Source: Actinocrinis puniceicyclus (GTDB taxonomy: Bacteria; Actinomycetota; Actinomycetes; Streptomycetales; Catenulisporaceae). From it: 40,462 bases of DNA. The position numbers and the translations under genes are program-made. Below, one piece after another: positions 15,641-23,840 of the stretch. Below the pieces are notes generated by a model that was not told the DNA's origin, searched no databases, and was given only the letters and a program-made list of their open reading frames with translations. How positions within the stretch are numbered: the first letter of the stretch is position 1; each line of letters opens with the position of its first letter. The stretch is taken from positions 1 to 40,462 of the forward strand of contig NZ_JAGSXH010000052.1 of NCBI RefSeq assembly GCF_018283645.1, in the 5' to 3' direction.

Positions 15641-16477
15641 ATGGGCATCCGCAAGTACAAGCCGACGACCCCGGGTCGCCGCGGCGCCAGCGTTGCCGAC
15701 TTCGCCGAGATCACCCGGGACTTCCCCGAGAAGTCCCTGGTGCGCCCGCTGCACTCGAAGGGCGGACGTAACGCGCAGGGTCGCGTCACGGTCCGTCACC
15801 AGGGTGGCGGCCACAAGCGCGCTTACCGTGTCATCGACTTCCGTCGGGACGACAAGGACGGCGTGCCGGCGAAGGTCGCGCACATCGAGTACGACCCCAA
15901 CCGCACCGCGCGTATCGCGCTGCTGCACTACGCCGACGGCACCAAGCGCTACATCATCGCCCCGGCGCGGCTCAAGCAGGGCGACCGGGTAGAGGCCGGC
16001 CCCGACGCCGACATCAAGCCGGGCAACAACCTGCCGCTGCGCAACATCCCGACCGGTACGGTCATCCACGCCATCGAGCTGCGGCCCGGCGGCGGCGCGA
16101 AGATCGCCCGCTCGGCCGGAGCCAGCGTGCAGCTGGTCGCCAAGGACGGTCCCTACGCGCAGCTGCGCATGCCGTCCGGCGAGATCCGCAACGTCGACGC
16201 GCGCTGCCGCGCCACCGTCGGCGAGGTCGGCAACGCCGAACAGAGCAACATCAACTGGGGCAAGGCCGGCCGCATGCGGTGGAAGGGCAAGCGCCCGACC
16301 GTCCGCGGTGTCGCGATGAACCCGATCGACCACCCGCACGGCGGTGGCGAGGGCAAGACCTCCGGTGGTCGCCACCCGGTCTCGCCCTGGGGCAAGCAGG
16401 AGGGCCGCACCCGCATTCCGGGCAAGGCCAGTGACAAACTCATCGTCCGTCGTCGCAAGACGAACAAGAAGCGCTAG
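15641..16477 (+). CDS. rplB: 50S ribosomal protein L2
   Basis: 278 residues, standard length. The protein opens with [15 protein letters not shown], has the conserved [14 protein letters not shown] segment near the peptidyl transferase centre, whose His is important for activity in E. coli, and ends in a basic tail [10 protein letters not shown]2 is a primary 23S rRNA binder needed for subunit joining. It is followed after 12 bp (containing AGGAGG) by rpsS. Confidence 0.97.
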   Translation: MGIRKYKPTTPGRRGASVADFAEITRDFPEKSLVRPLHSKGGRNAQGRVTVRHQGGGHKRAYRVIDFRRDDKDGVPAKVAHIEYDPNRTARIALLHYADGTKRYIIAPARLKQGDRVEAGPDADIKPGNNLPLRNIPTGTVIHAIELRPGGGAKIARSAGASVQLVAKDGPYAQLRMPSGEIRNVDARCRATVGEVGNAEQSNINWGKAGRMRWKGKRPTVRGVAMNPIDHPHGGGEGKTSGGRHPVSPWGKQEGRTRIPGKASDKLIVRRRKTNKKR

Positions 16478-16489
16478 GAGGAGGTCGAG

Positions 16490-16771
16490 ATGCCGCGCAG
16501 TCTGAAGAAGGGCCCCTTCGTGGACGACCATCTGCAGAAGAAGGTGGACGCCCAGAACGAGAAGGGCTCGAAGAACGTCATCAAGACGTGGTCCCGGCGC
16601 TCCATGATCGTCCCGGACATGCTGGGCCACACGATCGCGGTGCACGACGGCCGCAAGCACGTCCCGGTGTTCGTCACCGAGTCGATGGTCGGTCACAAGC
16701 TGGGCGAGTTCGCCCCGACCCGCACGTTCAAGGGTCATGTGAAGGAAGACCGGAGGTCCCGCCGTGGCTGA
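16490..16771 (+). CDS. rpsS: 30S ribosomal protein S19
   Basis: 93 residues, typical. [14 protein letters not shown], the central [29 protein letters not shown], and [16 protein letters not shown] are all conserved S19 signatures. S19 forms a complex with S13 in the 30S head near the A-site tRNA. Its AGGAGG ribosome-binding site precedes ATG 16490; the last 8 bases overlap the rplV GTG start. Confidence 0.97.
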   Translation: MPRSLKKGPFVDDHLQKKVDAQNEKGSKNVIKTWSRRSMIVPDMLGHTIAVHDGRKHVPVFVTESMVGHKLGEFAPTRTFKGHVKEDRRSRRG

Positions 16772-17165
16772 GAACAAGGCCAAGGACCTGCCCGAGAACC
16801 AGGCACTGGCCCAGGCCCGGCACGTGCCGATGACCCCGATGAAGGTGCGCCGGGTCGTCAACGAGGTGCGCGGGCTGCCGGTGGACCGGGCGCTGGACTA
16901 CCTGAAGTTCGCGCCGTGGGCCGCCGCCGAGCCGGTGTACAAGTGCGTCGCGTCGGCCGCTGCCAACGCGCGTCACAACAAGAGCCTGTTCGGCGACCTG
17001 TACATCGCCGCGGCTTACGTGGACGAGGGCCCGACGCTCAAGCGCTTCCAGCCGCGCGCCCAGGGCCGGGCCTTCCGCATCCGCAAGCGCAGCAGCCACA
17101 TCACTGTCGTGGTCGAGGAGTTCGTCCCGGCGAACGTCGGCGGCAAGAAGGGCAGGACCCGGTAA
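16764..17165 (+). CDS. rplV: 50S ribosomal protein L22
   Basis: 133 residues from GTG 16764, which lies inside the end of rpsS and is preceded by CGGAGG (16751-16756). It has the L22 fold signatures [20 protein letters not shown] and the extended beta-hairpin [20 protein letters not shown] that lines the exit tunnel; changes in this hairpin cause macrolide resistance in other bacteria. The N-terminus is about ten residues longer than that of E. coli. The stop overlaps rpsC by one base. Confidence 0.97.
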   Translation: MAENKAKDLPENQALAQARHVPMTPMKVRRVVNEVRGLPVDRALDYLKFAPWAAAEPVYKCVASAAANARHNKSLFGDLYIAAAYVDEGPTLKRFQPRAQGRAFRIRKRSSHITVVVEEFVPANVGGKKGRTR

Positions 17166-18043
17166 TGGGCCAGAAAGTCAACCCGCACGGGTTCCGCCTC
17201 GGAATCACCACGGACTTCAAGTCGCGGTGGTACGCCGACAAGCTGTACAAGGCGTACGTCAAGGAAGACGTCGCGATCCGCAAGCTGATGACCACCGGCA
17301 TGGAGCGCGCCGGGATCTCGAAGGTGGAGATCGAGCGCACCCGTGACCGCGTGCGCGTCGACATCCACACCGCCCGGCCGGGCATCGTCATCGGCCGCCG
17401 CGGCGCGGAGGCCGAGCGGATCCGCGGCGAGCTGGAGAAGCTGACCGGCAAGCAGGTGCAGCTGAACATCCTTGAGGTCAAGAACCCCGAGGTCGACGCG
17501 CAACTGGTCGCCCAGGGCGTCGCCGAGCAGCTCTCCAGCCGGGTGGCGTTCCGCCGCGCGATGCGCAAGGCGATCCAGTCGACCATGAAGGCCGGCGCCA
17601 AGGGCATCAAGGTGCAGGTCTCCGGCCGTCTCGGCGGCGCCGAGATGAGCCGGTCCGAGCAGTACCGCGAGGGCCGGGTCCCGCTGCACACACTGCGCGC
17701 GAACATCGACTACGGCTTCTACGAGGCCCGCACCACCTTCGGCCGCATCGGTGTGAAGGTGTGGATCTACAAGGGCGATGTCGCCAACCTGCGCGCGGCG
17801 CGCGAGGCCGAGGCCGCGGCGCAGCGCCAGGGCCGTCCGGCCGGCGGCCGCGACGAGCGGCGCGGCGGGGACCGTCCGCGCGGCGGGCGTCCCGGCGGCC
17901 GCGGCGAGCGTCCGGCCCGCGGCGGCGAGCGCCGTCCCGCCGAGGCCCCTGTCACCGCGGCGAGCGAGGCTCCGGCCGAGGCGCCCGCGGCAACCCACGC
18001 GGCTGAGCCGCAGGGTGTGGCACAGTCACCGAAGGAGGGCTGA
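17165..18043 (+). CDS. rpsC: 30S ribosomal protein S3 with an Arg/Gly-rich C-terminal tail
   Basis: 292 residues against 233 in E. coli. Residues 1-215 are ordinary S3: [14 protein letters not shown], a KH domain with GRRG (77-80), and the [18 protein letters not shown] segment at the mRNA entry tunnel. From about residue 220 an added tail carries repeated RGG/GGR units, then an Ala/Pro/Glu-rich end (about 260-292). Such tails occur on S3 of several actinobacteria, though the RGG density here is notable; it might bind RNA. The start overlaps the rplV stop by one base; rplP follows after 3 bp. Confidence 0.96.
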   Translation: MGQKVNPHGFRLGITTDFKSRWYADKLYKAYVKEDVAIRKLMTTGMERAGISKVEIERTRDRVRVDIHTARPGIVIGRRGAEAERIRGELEKLTGKQVQLNILEVKNPEVDAQLVAQGVAEQLSSRVAFRRAMRKAIQSTMKAGAKGIKVQVSGRLGGAEMSRSEQYREGRVPLHTLRANIDYGFYEARTTFGRIGVKVWIYKGDVANLRAAREAEAAAQRQGRPAGGRDERRGGDRPRGGRPGGRGERPARGGERRPAEAPVTAASEAPAEAPAATHAAEPQGVAQSPKEG

Positions 18044-18046
18044 CCC

Positions 18047-18466
18047 ATGCTGATCCCGCGCAGGGTCAAGCACCGCAAGCAGCACCACCCGTCCCGCTCG
18101 GGCGCGTCCAAGGGCGGCAACGAGCTGGCGTTCGGCGAGTACGGCATCCAGGCTCTGACGCCGGCGTACGTGACGAACCGCCAGATCGAGTCCGCGCGTA
18201 TCGCGATCAACCGGCACATCCGCCGCGGTGGCAAGGTCTGGATCAACATCTACCCGGACCGTCCGCTGACCAAGAAGCCCGCCGAGACCCGGATGGGTTC
18301 GGGCAAGGGTTCCCCCGAATGGTGGGTGGCCAACGTGAAGCCGGGCCGCGTGCTGTTCGAGCTGTCCTTCCCGAACGAGAAGGTCGCTCGTGAGGCGCTG
18401 CTTCGCGCAACGCACAAGCTGCCGCTCAAGTGCCGCATCATCAAGCGCGAGGCAGGCGAGGTCTGA
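18047..18466 (+). CDS. rplP: 50S ribosomal protein L16
   Basis: 139 residues, typical. [15 protein letters not shown] and the loop [21 protein letters not shown] are conserved; this loop points into the A/P tRNA region, and its central Arg is hydroxylated by YcfD in E. coli. GAAGGAGGG (18031-18039) precedes the ATG. The stop overlaps the rpmC start by one base (TGATG). Confidence 0.97.
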   Translation: MLIPRRVKHRKQHHPSRSGASKGGNELAFGEYGIQALTPAYVTNRQIESARIAINRHIRRGGKVWINIYPDRPLTKKPAETRMGSGKGSPEWWVANVKPGRVLFELSFPNEKVAREALLRATHKLPLKCRIIKREAGEV

Positions 18467-18687
18467 TGGCGATCGGGACGAAGACGCACGAGCTGCGTGA
18501 GCTGACCGACGAGGCGCTCGCCGGCAAGCTGCGTGAGGCCAAGGAGGAGCTGTTCAACCTCCGCTTCCAGCAGGCCACCGGCCAGCTGGAGAACCACGGT
18601 CGGATGAAGGCCGTCAAGTCCGACATCGCGCGGATCTACACGATCCAGCGCGAGCGGGAGCTCGGTATCACGGACGGTGCCGAATGA
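18466..18687 (+). CDS. rpmC: 50S ribosomal protein L29
   Basis: 73 residues from ATG 18466; a longer frame from 18430 would overlap rplP and adds no homology. It has the two-helix hairpin [33 protein letters not shown] and the conserved [16 protein letters not shown]29 lies next to L23 at the tunnel exit. It overlaps rplP by one base and rpsQ by four (ATGA), which implies tight translational coupling. Confidence 0.96.
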   Translation: MAIGTKTHELRELTDEALAGKLREAKEELFNLRFQQATGQLENHGRMKAVKSDIARIYTIQRERELGITDGAE

Positions 18688-18971
18688 GCGATGAGGTAAC
18701 CAACGTGGAGAGCGCCGACGAGCGCAACCGCCGCAAGGTCCGCGAGGGCCTGGTGGTGAGCGACAAGATGGACAAGACCGTCGTCGTGGCGGTCGAGGAC
18801 CGCGTCAAGCACGCGCTGTACGGCAAGGTCATGCGCCGTACCAGCAAGCTGAAGGCGCACGACGAGCAGAACGCCTGCGGTATCGGCGACCGGGTCCTGC
18901 TGATGGAGACCCGGCCGATGTCCGCGACCAAGCGCTGGCGCGTGGTCGAGATCCTCGAGAAGGCGAAGTAG
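18684..18971 (+). CDS. rpsQ: 30S ribosomal protein S17
   Basis: 95 residues. The OB-fold signatures [19 protein letters not shown] and the [39 protein letters not shown] region are clear; an N-terminal extension of about 18 polar residues is longer than in E. coli. S17 is a primary binder of the 16S 5' domain. It closes the S10 gene group; a 106-bp spacer with hairpins precedes rplN. Confidence 0.97.
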   Translation: MSDEVTNVESADERNRRKVREGLVVSDKMDKTVVVAVEDRVKHALYGKVMRRTSKLKAHDEQNACGIGDRVLLMETRPMSATKRWRVVEILEKAK

Positions 18972-19001
18972 TACAACCCGCACGCTCTTAACCGAGCACA
19001 G

Positions 19002-19051
19002 CCTCTGCGAAGAGGATGGACCGCCACCCCGCGCCGGGCGACCGGCCGGGG
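19002..19051 (+). promoter_or_regulatory. Two GCGA-tetraloop hairpins before rplN
   Basis: Hairpin 1: CCTCT (19002-19006), loop GCGA, AGAGG (19011-19015). Hairpin 2: CCCCG (19027-19031), bulged C, GCCGG (19033-19037), loop GCGA (19038-19041), CCGGC (19042-19046), CGGGG (19047-19051). Both loops are the same GNRA tetraloop. The rplN ribosome-binding site AGGAG and GTG follow within 30 nt. It may be a protein-binding or stabilising leader of the spc genes. Confidence 0.45.
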
Positions 19052-19077
19052 AGGCAGATCTCATTCAGGAGTAGAAC

Positions 19078-19446
19078 GTGATTCAGCAGGAATCGCGGCT
19101 GCGGGTCGCCGACAACACCGGTGCTAAGGAAATCCTCTGCATTCGGGTTCTCGGTGGATCCAGCCGCCGCTATGCCGGGATCGGCGACGTCATCGTCGCC
19201 ACGGTCAAGGACGCGCTGCCCGGCGCCGGCGTGAAGAAGGGCGACGTCGTCAAGGCGGTCGTCGTGCGCACCGTCAAGGAGCGCCGCCGGCCGGACGGCT
19301 CGTACATCCGTTTCGACGAGAACGCGGCCGTCCTGATCAAGGACGGCGGCGACCCGCGCGGCACCCGCATCTTCGGCCCGGTGGGCCGCGAGCTGCGTGA
19401 CAAGCGGTACATGCGCATCATCTCGTTGGCCCCGGAGGTGCTGTAG
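19078..19446 (+). CDS. rplN: 50S ribosomal protein L14
   Basis: 122 residues, the invariant L14 length. [32 protein letters not shown] and [26 protein letters not shown] are conserved. L14 contacts L19 and 16S helix 14 at the subunit interface. The start is GTG 19078 with AGGAG about 6 bases upstream. First gene of the spc part, 2 bp before rplX. Confidence 0.97.
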   Translation: MIQQESRLRVADNTGAKEILCIRVLGGSSRRYAGIGDVIVATVKDALPGAGVKKGDVVKAVVVRTVKERRRPDGSYIRFDENAAVLIKDGGDPRGTRIFGPVGRELRDKRYMRIISLAPEVL

Positions 19447-19448
19447 CC

Positions 19449-19820
19449 ATGGCGCACAAGATGAACATCCACAAGGGCGACCTGGTCCAGGTCATCACCG
19501 GCAAGGACAAGGGTCTTCAGGGCAAGGTCGTGCAGGCCTTCCCGGAGACCCAGAAGGTCATCGTCGAGGGTGTCAACCGGGTCAAGAAGCACGAGAAGGT
19601 CGGCCAGACCGCCCGCGGCGCCAAGACCGGCGGCATCGTGACCGTCGAGGCGCCGATCCACGTCAGCAACGTGATGCTGGTCGTGGAGCACGAGGGCAAG
19701 AAGGTCGTCACCCGGGTCGGCTACCGGCGCACGCAGCAGGAGCGCCGCCTGCCCGACGGCACCACGAAGACGGTCACGCGGTCCGTTCGGTACTCGAAGA
19801 AGACCGGTGAGGACATCTGA
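19449..19820 (+). CDS. rplX: 50S ribosomal protein L24
   Basis: 123 residues, about 20 longer than E. coli L24, mostly in the C-terminal half. The KOW motif is [19 protein letters not shown] and [10 protein letters not shown] follows. L24 starts 50S assembly by binding the 23S 5' region. It lies 2 bp after rplN; the stop overlaps the rplE ATG by one base. Confidence 0.97.
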   Translation: MAHKMNIHKGDLVQVITGKDKGLQGKVVQAFPETQKVIVEGVNRVKKHEKVGQTARGAKTGGIVTVEAPIHVSNVMLVVEHEGKKVVTRVGYRRTQQERRLPDGTTKTVTRSVRYSKKTGEDI

Positions 19821-20395
19821 TGACCGCTGTCGACGAGACGTCTGCCAAGGTCGCGCCCCGGCTCAAGGAGCGCTACCGCGCCGAGATCATCGGCGAGCTG
19901 CGCAAGCAGTTCGGCTACGCGAACATCATGCAGGTGCCCGGCGTCACCAAGGTGGTCGTGAACATGGGCGTCGGCGACGCCGCCCGCGACTCCAAGCTGA
20001 TCGAGGGCGCGGTGCGCGACCTGACCGCGATCACCGGTCAGAAGCCGGCGATCACCAAGGCCCGCAAGTCCATCGCGCAGTTCAAGCTGCGCGAGGGCCA
20101 GCCGATCGGCACGCACGTGACCCTGCGCGGCGACCGGATGTGGGAGTTCCTGGACCGGCTGGTGTCCATCGCGCTGCCCCGTATCCGCGACTTCCGCGGC
20201 CTGTCGCCGAAGCAGTTCGACGGGAACGGGAACTACACGTTCGGCCTGAACGAGCAGTCGATGTTCCACGAGATCGACCAGGACCGCATCGACCGGGTCC
20301 GCGGCATGGACATCACCGTGGTCACCACAGCCAAGACCGACGACGAGGGCCGCGCGCTGCTCAAGCTGCTCGGCTTCCCCTTCAAGGAGGCGTGA
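19820..20395 (+). CDS. rplE: 50S ribosomal protein L5
   Basis: 191 residues, slightly longer than the usual 179 because of an N-terminal extension of about ten residues. [38 protein letters not shown] and the [10 protein letters not shown] segment are diagnostic. L5 binds 5S rRNA and forms bridge B1b with S13. It overlaps rplX by one base and is followed 2 bp later by rpsZ, whose ribosome-binding site AAGGAGG (20384-20390) lies inside rplE. Confidence 0.97.
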   Translation: MTAVDETSAKVAPRLKERYRAEIIGELRKQFGYANIMQVPGVTKVVVNMGVGDAARDSKLIEGAVRDLTAITGQKPAITKARKSIAQFKLREGQPIGTHVTLRGDRMWEFLDRLVSIALPRIRDFRGLSPKQFDGNGNYTFGLNEQSMFHEIDQDRIDRVRGMDITVVTTAKTDDEGRALLKLLGFPFKEA

Positions 20396-20397
20396 TC

Positions 20398-20583
20398 ATG
20401 GCGAAGACCGCTCTGATCAACAAGGCCAACCGCAAGCCGAAGTTCAAGGTGCGCGGCTACACCCGGTGCCAGAAGTGCGGCCGCCCGCACTCGGTCTACC
20501 GCAAGTTCGGGCTCTGCCGCATCTGCCTGCGGACCATGGCGCACGCCGGCGAACTGCCCGGCGTGACCAAGTCCAGCTGGTAG
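20398..20583 (+). CDS. rpsZ: 30S ribosomal protein S14 type Z (zinc-binding)
   Basis: 61 residues, the short C+ form. Cys24, Cys27, Cys40 and Cys43 form the zinc site (CQKC and CRIC). Actinobacteria often carry a second, zinc-free S14 elsewhere that is made under zinc starvation. S14 sits in the 30S head. The stop is followed by 361 bp of structured non-coding sequence before rpsH, which is unusual inside the spc operon. Confidence 0.97.
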   Translation: MAKTALINKANRKPKFKVRGYTRCQKCGRPHSVYRKFGLCRICLRTMAHAGELPGVTKSSW

Positions 20584-20944
20584 AGCGGCGAGTCAACCCG
20601 CGAAGACGAGCCTGGTGACTGGTCGGGACCATCCGTCCCGACCGGTTACCATGGAACGAAAGACGTGGGCGCGGCGCCGGCCGTAAGTGTGTCAGTCACA
20701 CCGGTCGGCGCCTCGCCACGATGGGCGCTCTAGCGAAAGCGAGTCCGTCGGTACTCCCCCCGCCCTGACCGGCGCCGGGGAAAGGCCGACTGCTGGTTAC
20801 CCCAACCAGGCGCCTTGCACTGTCACTACGACGCCGTAGGTCCCCTCGGCGAATCCAAGGCACCTGGTCGCTGTGTTTTCAGCGCCGCGTGCCCGGCGAC
20901 GCGCCTGAGGCGGAAACCGCGGTGGGAAGGCCGAAGGCCCACCT
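20584..20944 (+). promoter_or_regulatory. 361-nt structured leader between rpsZ and rpsH
   Basis: No gene is supported here; an 11-codon frame at 20651-20686 lacks a ribosome-binding site. Stems seen: (a) GGTCGGGAC (20621-20629) with GTCCCGACC (20635-20643), 9 bp. (b) GGCGCCGGCCG (20673-20683) with CGGTCGGCGCC (20702-20712), topped by GTGTG/CACAC (20687-20691, 20697-20701). (c) ACCAGG-C-GCCTTG (20805-20817) with CAAGGC-A-CCTGGT (20856-20868), enclosing CTACG/CGTAG (20826-20830, 20835-20839). (d) GGTGGG (20921-20926) with CCCACC (20938-20943), which encloses the rpsH Shine-Dalgarno region and ends one base before its ATG. The last could block translation. S8 autoregulates the spc operon in E. 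coli; a similar role here is inference. Confidence 0.55.
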
Positions 20945-21343
20945 ATGACCATGACCGACCCGATCGCAGACATGCTCACCCGTCTGCGCAACGGCAACGC
21001 GGCGTACCACGACACGGTCTCCATGCCGTACTCCAAGCTCAAGGCCCGGATCGCCGAGATCCTCCAGCAGGAGGGCTACATCGCCTCCTACAAGGCCGAG
21101 GAGCTGCAGGTCGGCAAGAACCTGATCATCACGCTGAAGTACGGCCCGAACCGCGAGCGGTCGATCGCCGGCATCAAGCGCATTTCCAAGCCTGGTCTGC
21201 GTGTCTACGCGAAGTCCACCGGCCTGCCGAGGGTGCTCGGCGGCCTGGGTATCGCCATCATCTCCTCGTCCTCCGGTCTGCTCACGGACCGTCAGGCCGC
21301 CAAGAAGGGCGTGGGCGGGGAAGTCCTCGCCTACGTCTGGTAA
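20945..21343 (+). CDS. rpsH: 30S ribosomal protein S8
   Basis: 132 residues, standard. [78 protein letters not shown] holds the conserved rRNA-binding C-terminal domain (STGL and the [10 protein letters not shown] region). S8 binds 16S helix 21 and controls spc mRNA in E. coli. The start lies one base after a short stem that includes the likely ribosome-binding site GGGAAGG (20924-20930). rplF follows after 21 bp. Confidence 0.97.
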   Translation: MTMTDPIADMLTRLRNGNAAYHDTVSMPYSKLKARIAEILQQEGYIASYKAEELQVGKNLIITLKYGPNRERSIAGIKRISKPGLRVYAKSTGLPRVLGGLGIAIISSSSGLLTDRQAAKKGVGGEVLAYVW

Positions 21344-21364
21344 TCCGGAAGGGAGGCAACAGCC

Positions 21365-21904
21365 ATGTCACGTATCGGACGGCTGCCCATCCCGGTTCCG
21401 GCCGGCGTTGAGGTCAGCATCAGCGGGCGCGAGATCACGGTGAAGGGCCCCAAGGGCACCCTGAGCCACACCATCGTCGCCCCGATCGAGGTCGAGAAGG
21501 CACAGGACGGCACCCTGCAGGTGACCCGTCCCAACGACGAGCGCGCAGCCAAGGAGCGGCACGGCCTGACCCGTACGCTCGTCAACAACATGATCGTCGG
21601 AGTGACCGCGGGATACTCCAAGACCCTGGAGATCTCCGGAGTCGGCTACCGCGTGCAGGCCAAGGGCTCGGACCTGGAGTTCGCGCTCGGCTACTCGCAC
21701 CCGATCACGATCACCGCCCCGGAGGGCATCAGCTTCCGGGTGGAGGCCCCGACCCGCTTCGTGGTCTCGGGCATCGACAAGCAGAAGGTCGGCGAAGTCG
21801 CGGCGAACATTCGCAAGCTGCGCAAGCCGGATCCGTACAAGGCCAAGGGCGTGCGGTACCAGGGCGAGGTCATCCGCCGCAAGGTCGGAAAGGCCGGTAA
21901 GTAG
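21365..21904 (+). CDS. rplF: 50S ribosomal protein L6
   Basis: 179 residues, typical. The protein begins [17 protein letters not shown] and has [24 protein letters not shown] and the conserved end [28 protein letters not shown]6 binds 23S domain VI near the sarcin-ricin loop. GGAAGGGAGG (21347-21356) gives a strong ribosome-binding site. rplR starts 2 bp after its stop. Confidence 0.97.
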   Translation: MSRIGRLPIPVPAGVEVSISGREITVKGPKGTLSHTIVAPIEVEKAQDGTLQVTRPNDERAAKERHGLTRTLVNNMIVGVTAGYSKTLEISGVGYRVQAKGSDLEFALGYSHPITITAPEGISFRVEAPTRFVVSGIDKQKVGEVAANIRKLRKPDPYKAKGVRYQGEVIRRKVGKAGK

Positions 21905-21906
21905 CC

Positions 21907-22290
21907 ATGCCGTACAGCGTGAAGATCGCCAAGGGCGACGCGAAGAAGGCCGTGGCGCGCAAGCGCCGCCACCTGCGCGTGCGCAAGCGGGTCAACGGCA
22001 CCGCGGAGCGTCCGCGTCTGGTCGTGACCCGGTCCAACCGGCACATCGTGGCGCAGGTCGTCAACGACAAGCTCGGCCACACGCTCGCGTCCGCCTCCAC
22101 CCTGGAGAGCTCGCTGCGCACCGCCGACGGCACCAAGTCGGACCTGTCCCGTGAGGTCGGCAAGCTGGTGGGGGAGCGGGCCAAGGCGGCCGGCGTCTCC
22201 ACGGTCGTCTTCGACCGGGCCGGCTACAAGTACCACGGGCGGATCGCCGCGGTCGCCGACGGCGCCCGCGAGGCGGGGCTGGAGTTCTGA
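21907..22290 (+). CDS. rplR: 50S ribosomal protein L18
   Basis: 127 residues. The [34 protein letters not shown] region and the C-terminal [28 protein letters not shown] are conserved. L18 binds 5S rRNA together with L5. The N-terminus is about ten residues longer than in E. coli. A 55-bp spacer follows before rpsE. Confidence 0.97.
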   Translation: MPYSVKIAKGDAKKAVARKRRHLRVRKRVNGTAERPRLVVTRSNRHIVAQVVNDKLGHTLASASTLESSLRTADGTKSDLSREVGKLVGERAKAAGVSTVVFDRAGYKYHGRIAAVADGAREAGLEF

Positions 22291-22345
22291 TGTACCACAC
22301 CCAGAGCAGTGAATCGACACAGTGCAGTGAAATGAGGGATTCCTG

Positions 22346-22975
22346 ATGCCTCCCCAGCAGCGTCGCGGAGGCGGCGCCGGTGGCGGCCGCGGTGGCGAGG
22401 GTGGCGAGCGTCGGGAACGCCGCGACCGTCGCAACCAGGATGCCGCGCCCGCAGCCGAGAAGACCGCGTACGTCGAGCGGGTCGTGACCATCAACCGGGT
22501 CGCCAAGGTCGTCAAGGGCGGCCGGCGGTTCAGCTTCACCGCCCTGGTCGTCGTCGGAGACGGCGACGGCACGGTCGGTGTGGGCTACGGCAAGGCCAAG
22601 GAGGTGCCCGCGGCGATCGCCAAGGGCGTCGAGGAGGCCAAGAAGCACTTCTTCAAGGTGCCGCGGATCCAGGGCACCGTTCCGCACCCGATCATCGGCG
22701 AGGACGCGGCCGGCGTGGTGCTGCTCAAGCCCGCATCGGCCGGTACCGGCGTCATCGCCGGCGGCCCGGTTCGCGCGGTGCTCGAATGCGCCGGCGTGCA
22801 CGACGTGCTGTCCAAGTCGCTCGGCTCGGACAACCCGATCAACATCGTGCACGCCACGGTGGCCGCGCTCAAGGGCCTGGTGCGGCCCGAGGAGATCGCC
22901 GCCCGCCGGGGCCTGCCGCTGGAGGACGTGGCTCCGGCCGCGCTGCTGCGCGCCCGCGCGGGAGTGGGGTCGTGA
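22346..22975 (+). CDS. rpsE: 30S ribosomal protein S5 with a Gly/Arg-rich N-terminus
   Basis: 209 residues against 167 in E. coli. The S5 core begins near residue 41 ([30 protein letters not shown]) and includes [12 protein letters not shown] and the helix [15 protein letters not shown]. The first 40 residues are rich in Arg and Gly ([16 protein letters not shown], then ERRERRDRR). S5 takes part in decoding fidelity and mRNA unwinding at the entry site. It lies close to S3, whose tail here is also Arg/Gly-rich. The start is taken at ATG 22346, after GAGGG; rpmD follows after one base. Confidence 0.96.
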   Translation: MPPQQRRGGGAGGGRGGEGGERRERRDRRNQDAAPAAEKTAYVERVVTINRVAKVVKGGRRFSFTALVVVGDGDGTVGVGYGKAKEVPAAIAKGVEEAKKHFFKVPRIQGTVPHPIIGEDAAGVVLLKPASAGTGVIAGGPVRAVLECAGVHDVLSKSLGSDNPINIVHATVAALKGLVRPEEIAARRGLPLEDVAPAALLRARAGVGS

Positions 22976-22976
22976 C

Positions 22977-23162
22977 ATGGCGAAGCTGAAGGTCACGCAG
23001 GTCCGCTCGAAGATCGGCACGAAGCAGAACCACCGCGAGACGCTGCGGTCGCTCGGCCTCAAGCGGATCAACCACTCGGTGATCAAGGAGGACCGCCCGG
23101 AGATCCGCGGCATGGTCCACACCGTCCGCCACCTCGTCGTGGTTGAGGAGGTCGAGGACTGA
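22977..23162 (+). CDS. rpmD: 50S ribosomal protein L30
   Basis: 61 residues, typical bacterial length. [28 protein letters not shown] and [16 protein letters not shown] are the L30 signature. Its ATG is one base after the rpsE stop and its own stop overlaps the rplO start by one base (TGATG), so the three genes are translationally coupled. Confidence 0.97.
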   Translation: MAKLKVTQVRSKIGTKQNHRETLRSLGLKRINHSVIKEDRPEIRGMVHTVRHLVVVEEVED

Positions 23163-23644
23163 TGTCCGAAGAGAAGCAGTCCACGGGCGCGCGCCCGTCG
23201 AAGCACGTGCTCAAGGTCCACCACCTGCGGCCCGCCCCGGGCGCCAAGACCGCCAAGACCCGGGTCGGCCGCGGTGAGGGCTCGAAGGGTAAGACCGCGG
23301 GCCGCGGTACCAAGGGCACCAAGGCGCGTTACCAGGTTCCCGACCGCTTCGAGGGCGGCCAGATGCCGCTGCACATGCGGCTGCCGAAGCTCAAGGGCTT
23401 CAAGAACCGGTTCCGCGTCGAGTACCAGGTGGTCAACCTGGCCAAGCTCGCCGAGCTGTACCCGCAGGGCGGGGAGGTCACCAAGGACGACCTGGTCGCC
23501 AAGGGCGCGGTGCGCAAGAACGAACTGGTCAAGGTGCTCGGCACCGGGGATATCTCGGTGGCGCTGAACGTCAAGGTGGACGCCTACTCGGCCTCCGCCA
23601 AGGAGAAGATCACCGCCGCCGGAGGCTCCGTCGAGGAGCTGTAG
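23162..23644 (+). CDS. rplO: 50S ribosomal protein L15
   Basis: 160 residues. The N-terminal arm [36 protein letters not shown] and the [22 protein letters not shown] segment are diagnostic. L15 is a late 50S assembly protein. It ends the spc ribosomal-protein run; a strong hairpin terminator follows 6 bp later, separating it from secY, which is often co-transcribed in other bacteria. Confidence 0.97.
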   Translation: MSEEKQSTGARPSKHVLKVHHLRPAPGAKTAKTRVGRGEGSKGKTAGRGTKGTKARYQVPDRFEGGQMPLHMRLPKLKGFKNRFRVEYQVVNLAKLAELYPQGGEVTKDDLVAKGAVRKNELVKVLGTGDISVALNVKVDAYSASAKEKITAAGGSVEEL

Positions 23645-23650
23645 CAGCGT

Positions 23651-23689
23651 TCGAAGGCCCGTCTCCGTATGCCGGAGGCGGGCCTTCGA
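23651..23689 (+). terminator. Hairpin terminator after rplO
   Basis: Stem TCGAAGGCCCG-T-CTCCG (23651-23667) with CGGAG-G-CGGGCCTTCGA (23673-23689): 16 base pairs around one internal T/G position (possible G-U), loop TATGC. No T-run follows, so it is of the U-less kind common in actinobacteria. It would end or reduce transcription of the spc genes before secY. Confidence 0.7.
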
Positions 23690-23725
23690 GCCTCCCGAGT
23701 ATCGCTTTGCCGCGCCCTCTTTGCG

Positions 23726-23731
23726 TAAGAT
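23726..23731 (+). promoter_or_regulatory. Possible -10 of a secY promoter
   Basis: TAAGAT lies 110 bp before the secY start and 36 bp after the rplO terminator, where a new promoter is expected. No good -35 is seen at the usual distance (TTGCCG at 23707-23712 is only 13 bp away). Confidence 0.3.
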
Positions 23732-23840
23732 GGCGCGAGCCGAGCGTTGCCCGGCTGTTCAGTCTTGTCTCTGAACAGACCCAACCGTCACACGAACCGT
23801 CGGGCGCCGCACGGCCCGGCGGGGTAGCGCAGGAGGAACT

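Noticed and set aside
20651-20686. 11-codon leader peptide before rpsH
   Set aside because: No ribosome-binding site and it lies in strong stems; no run of regulatory codons.
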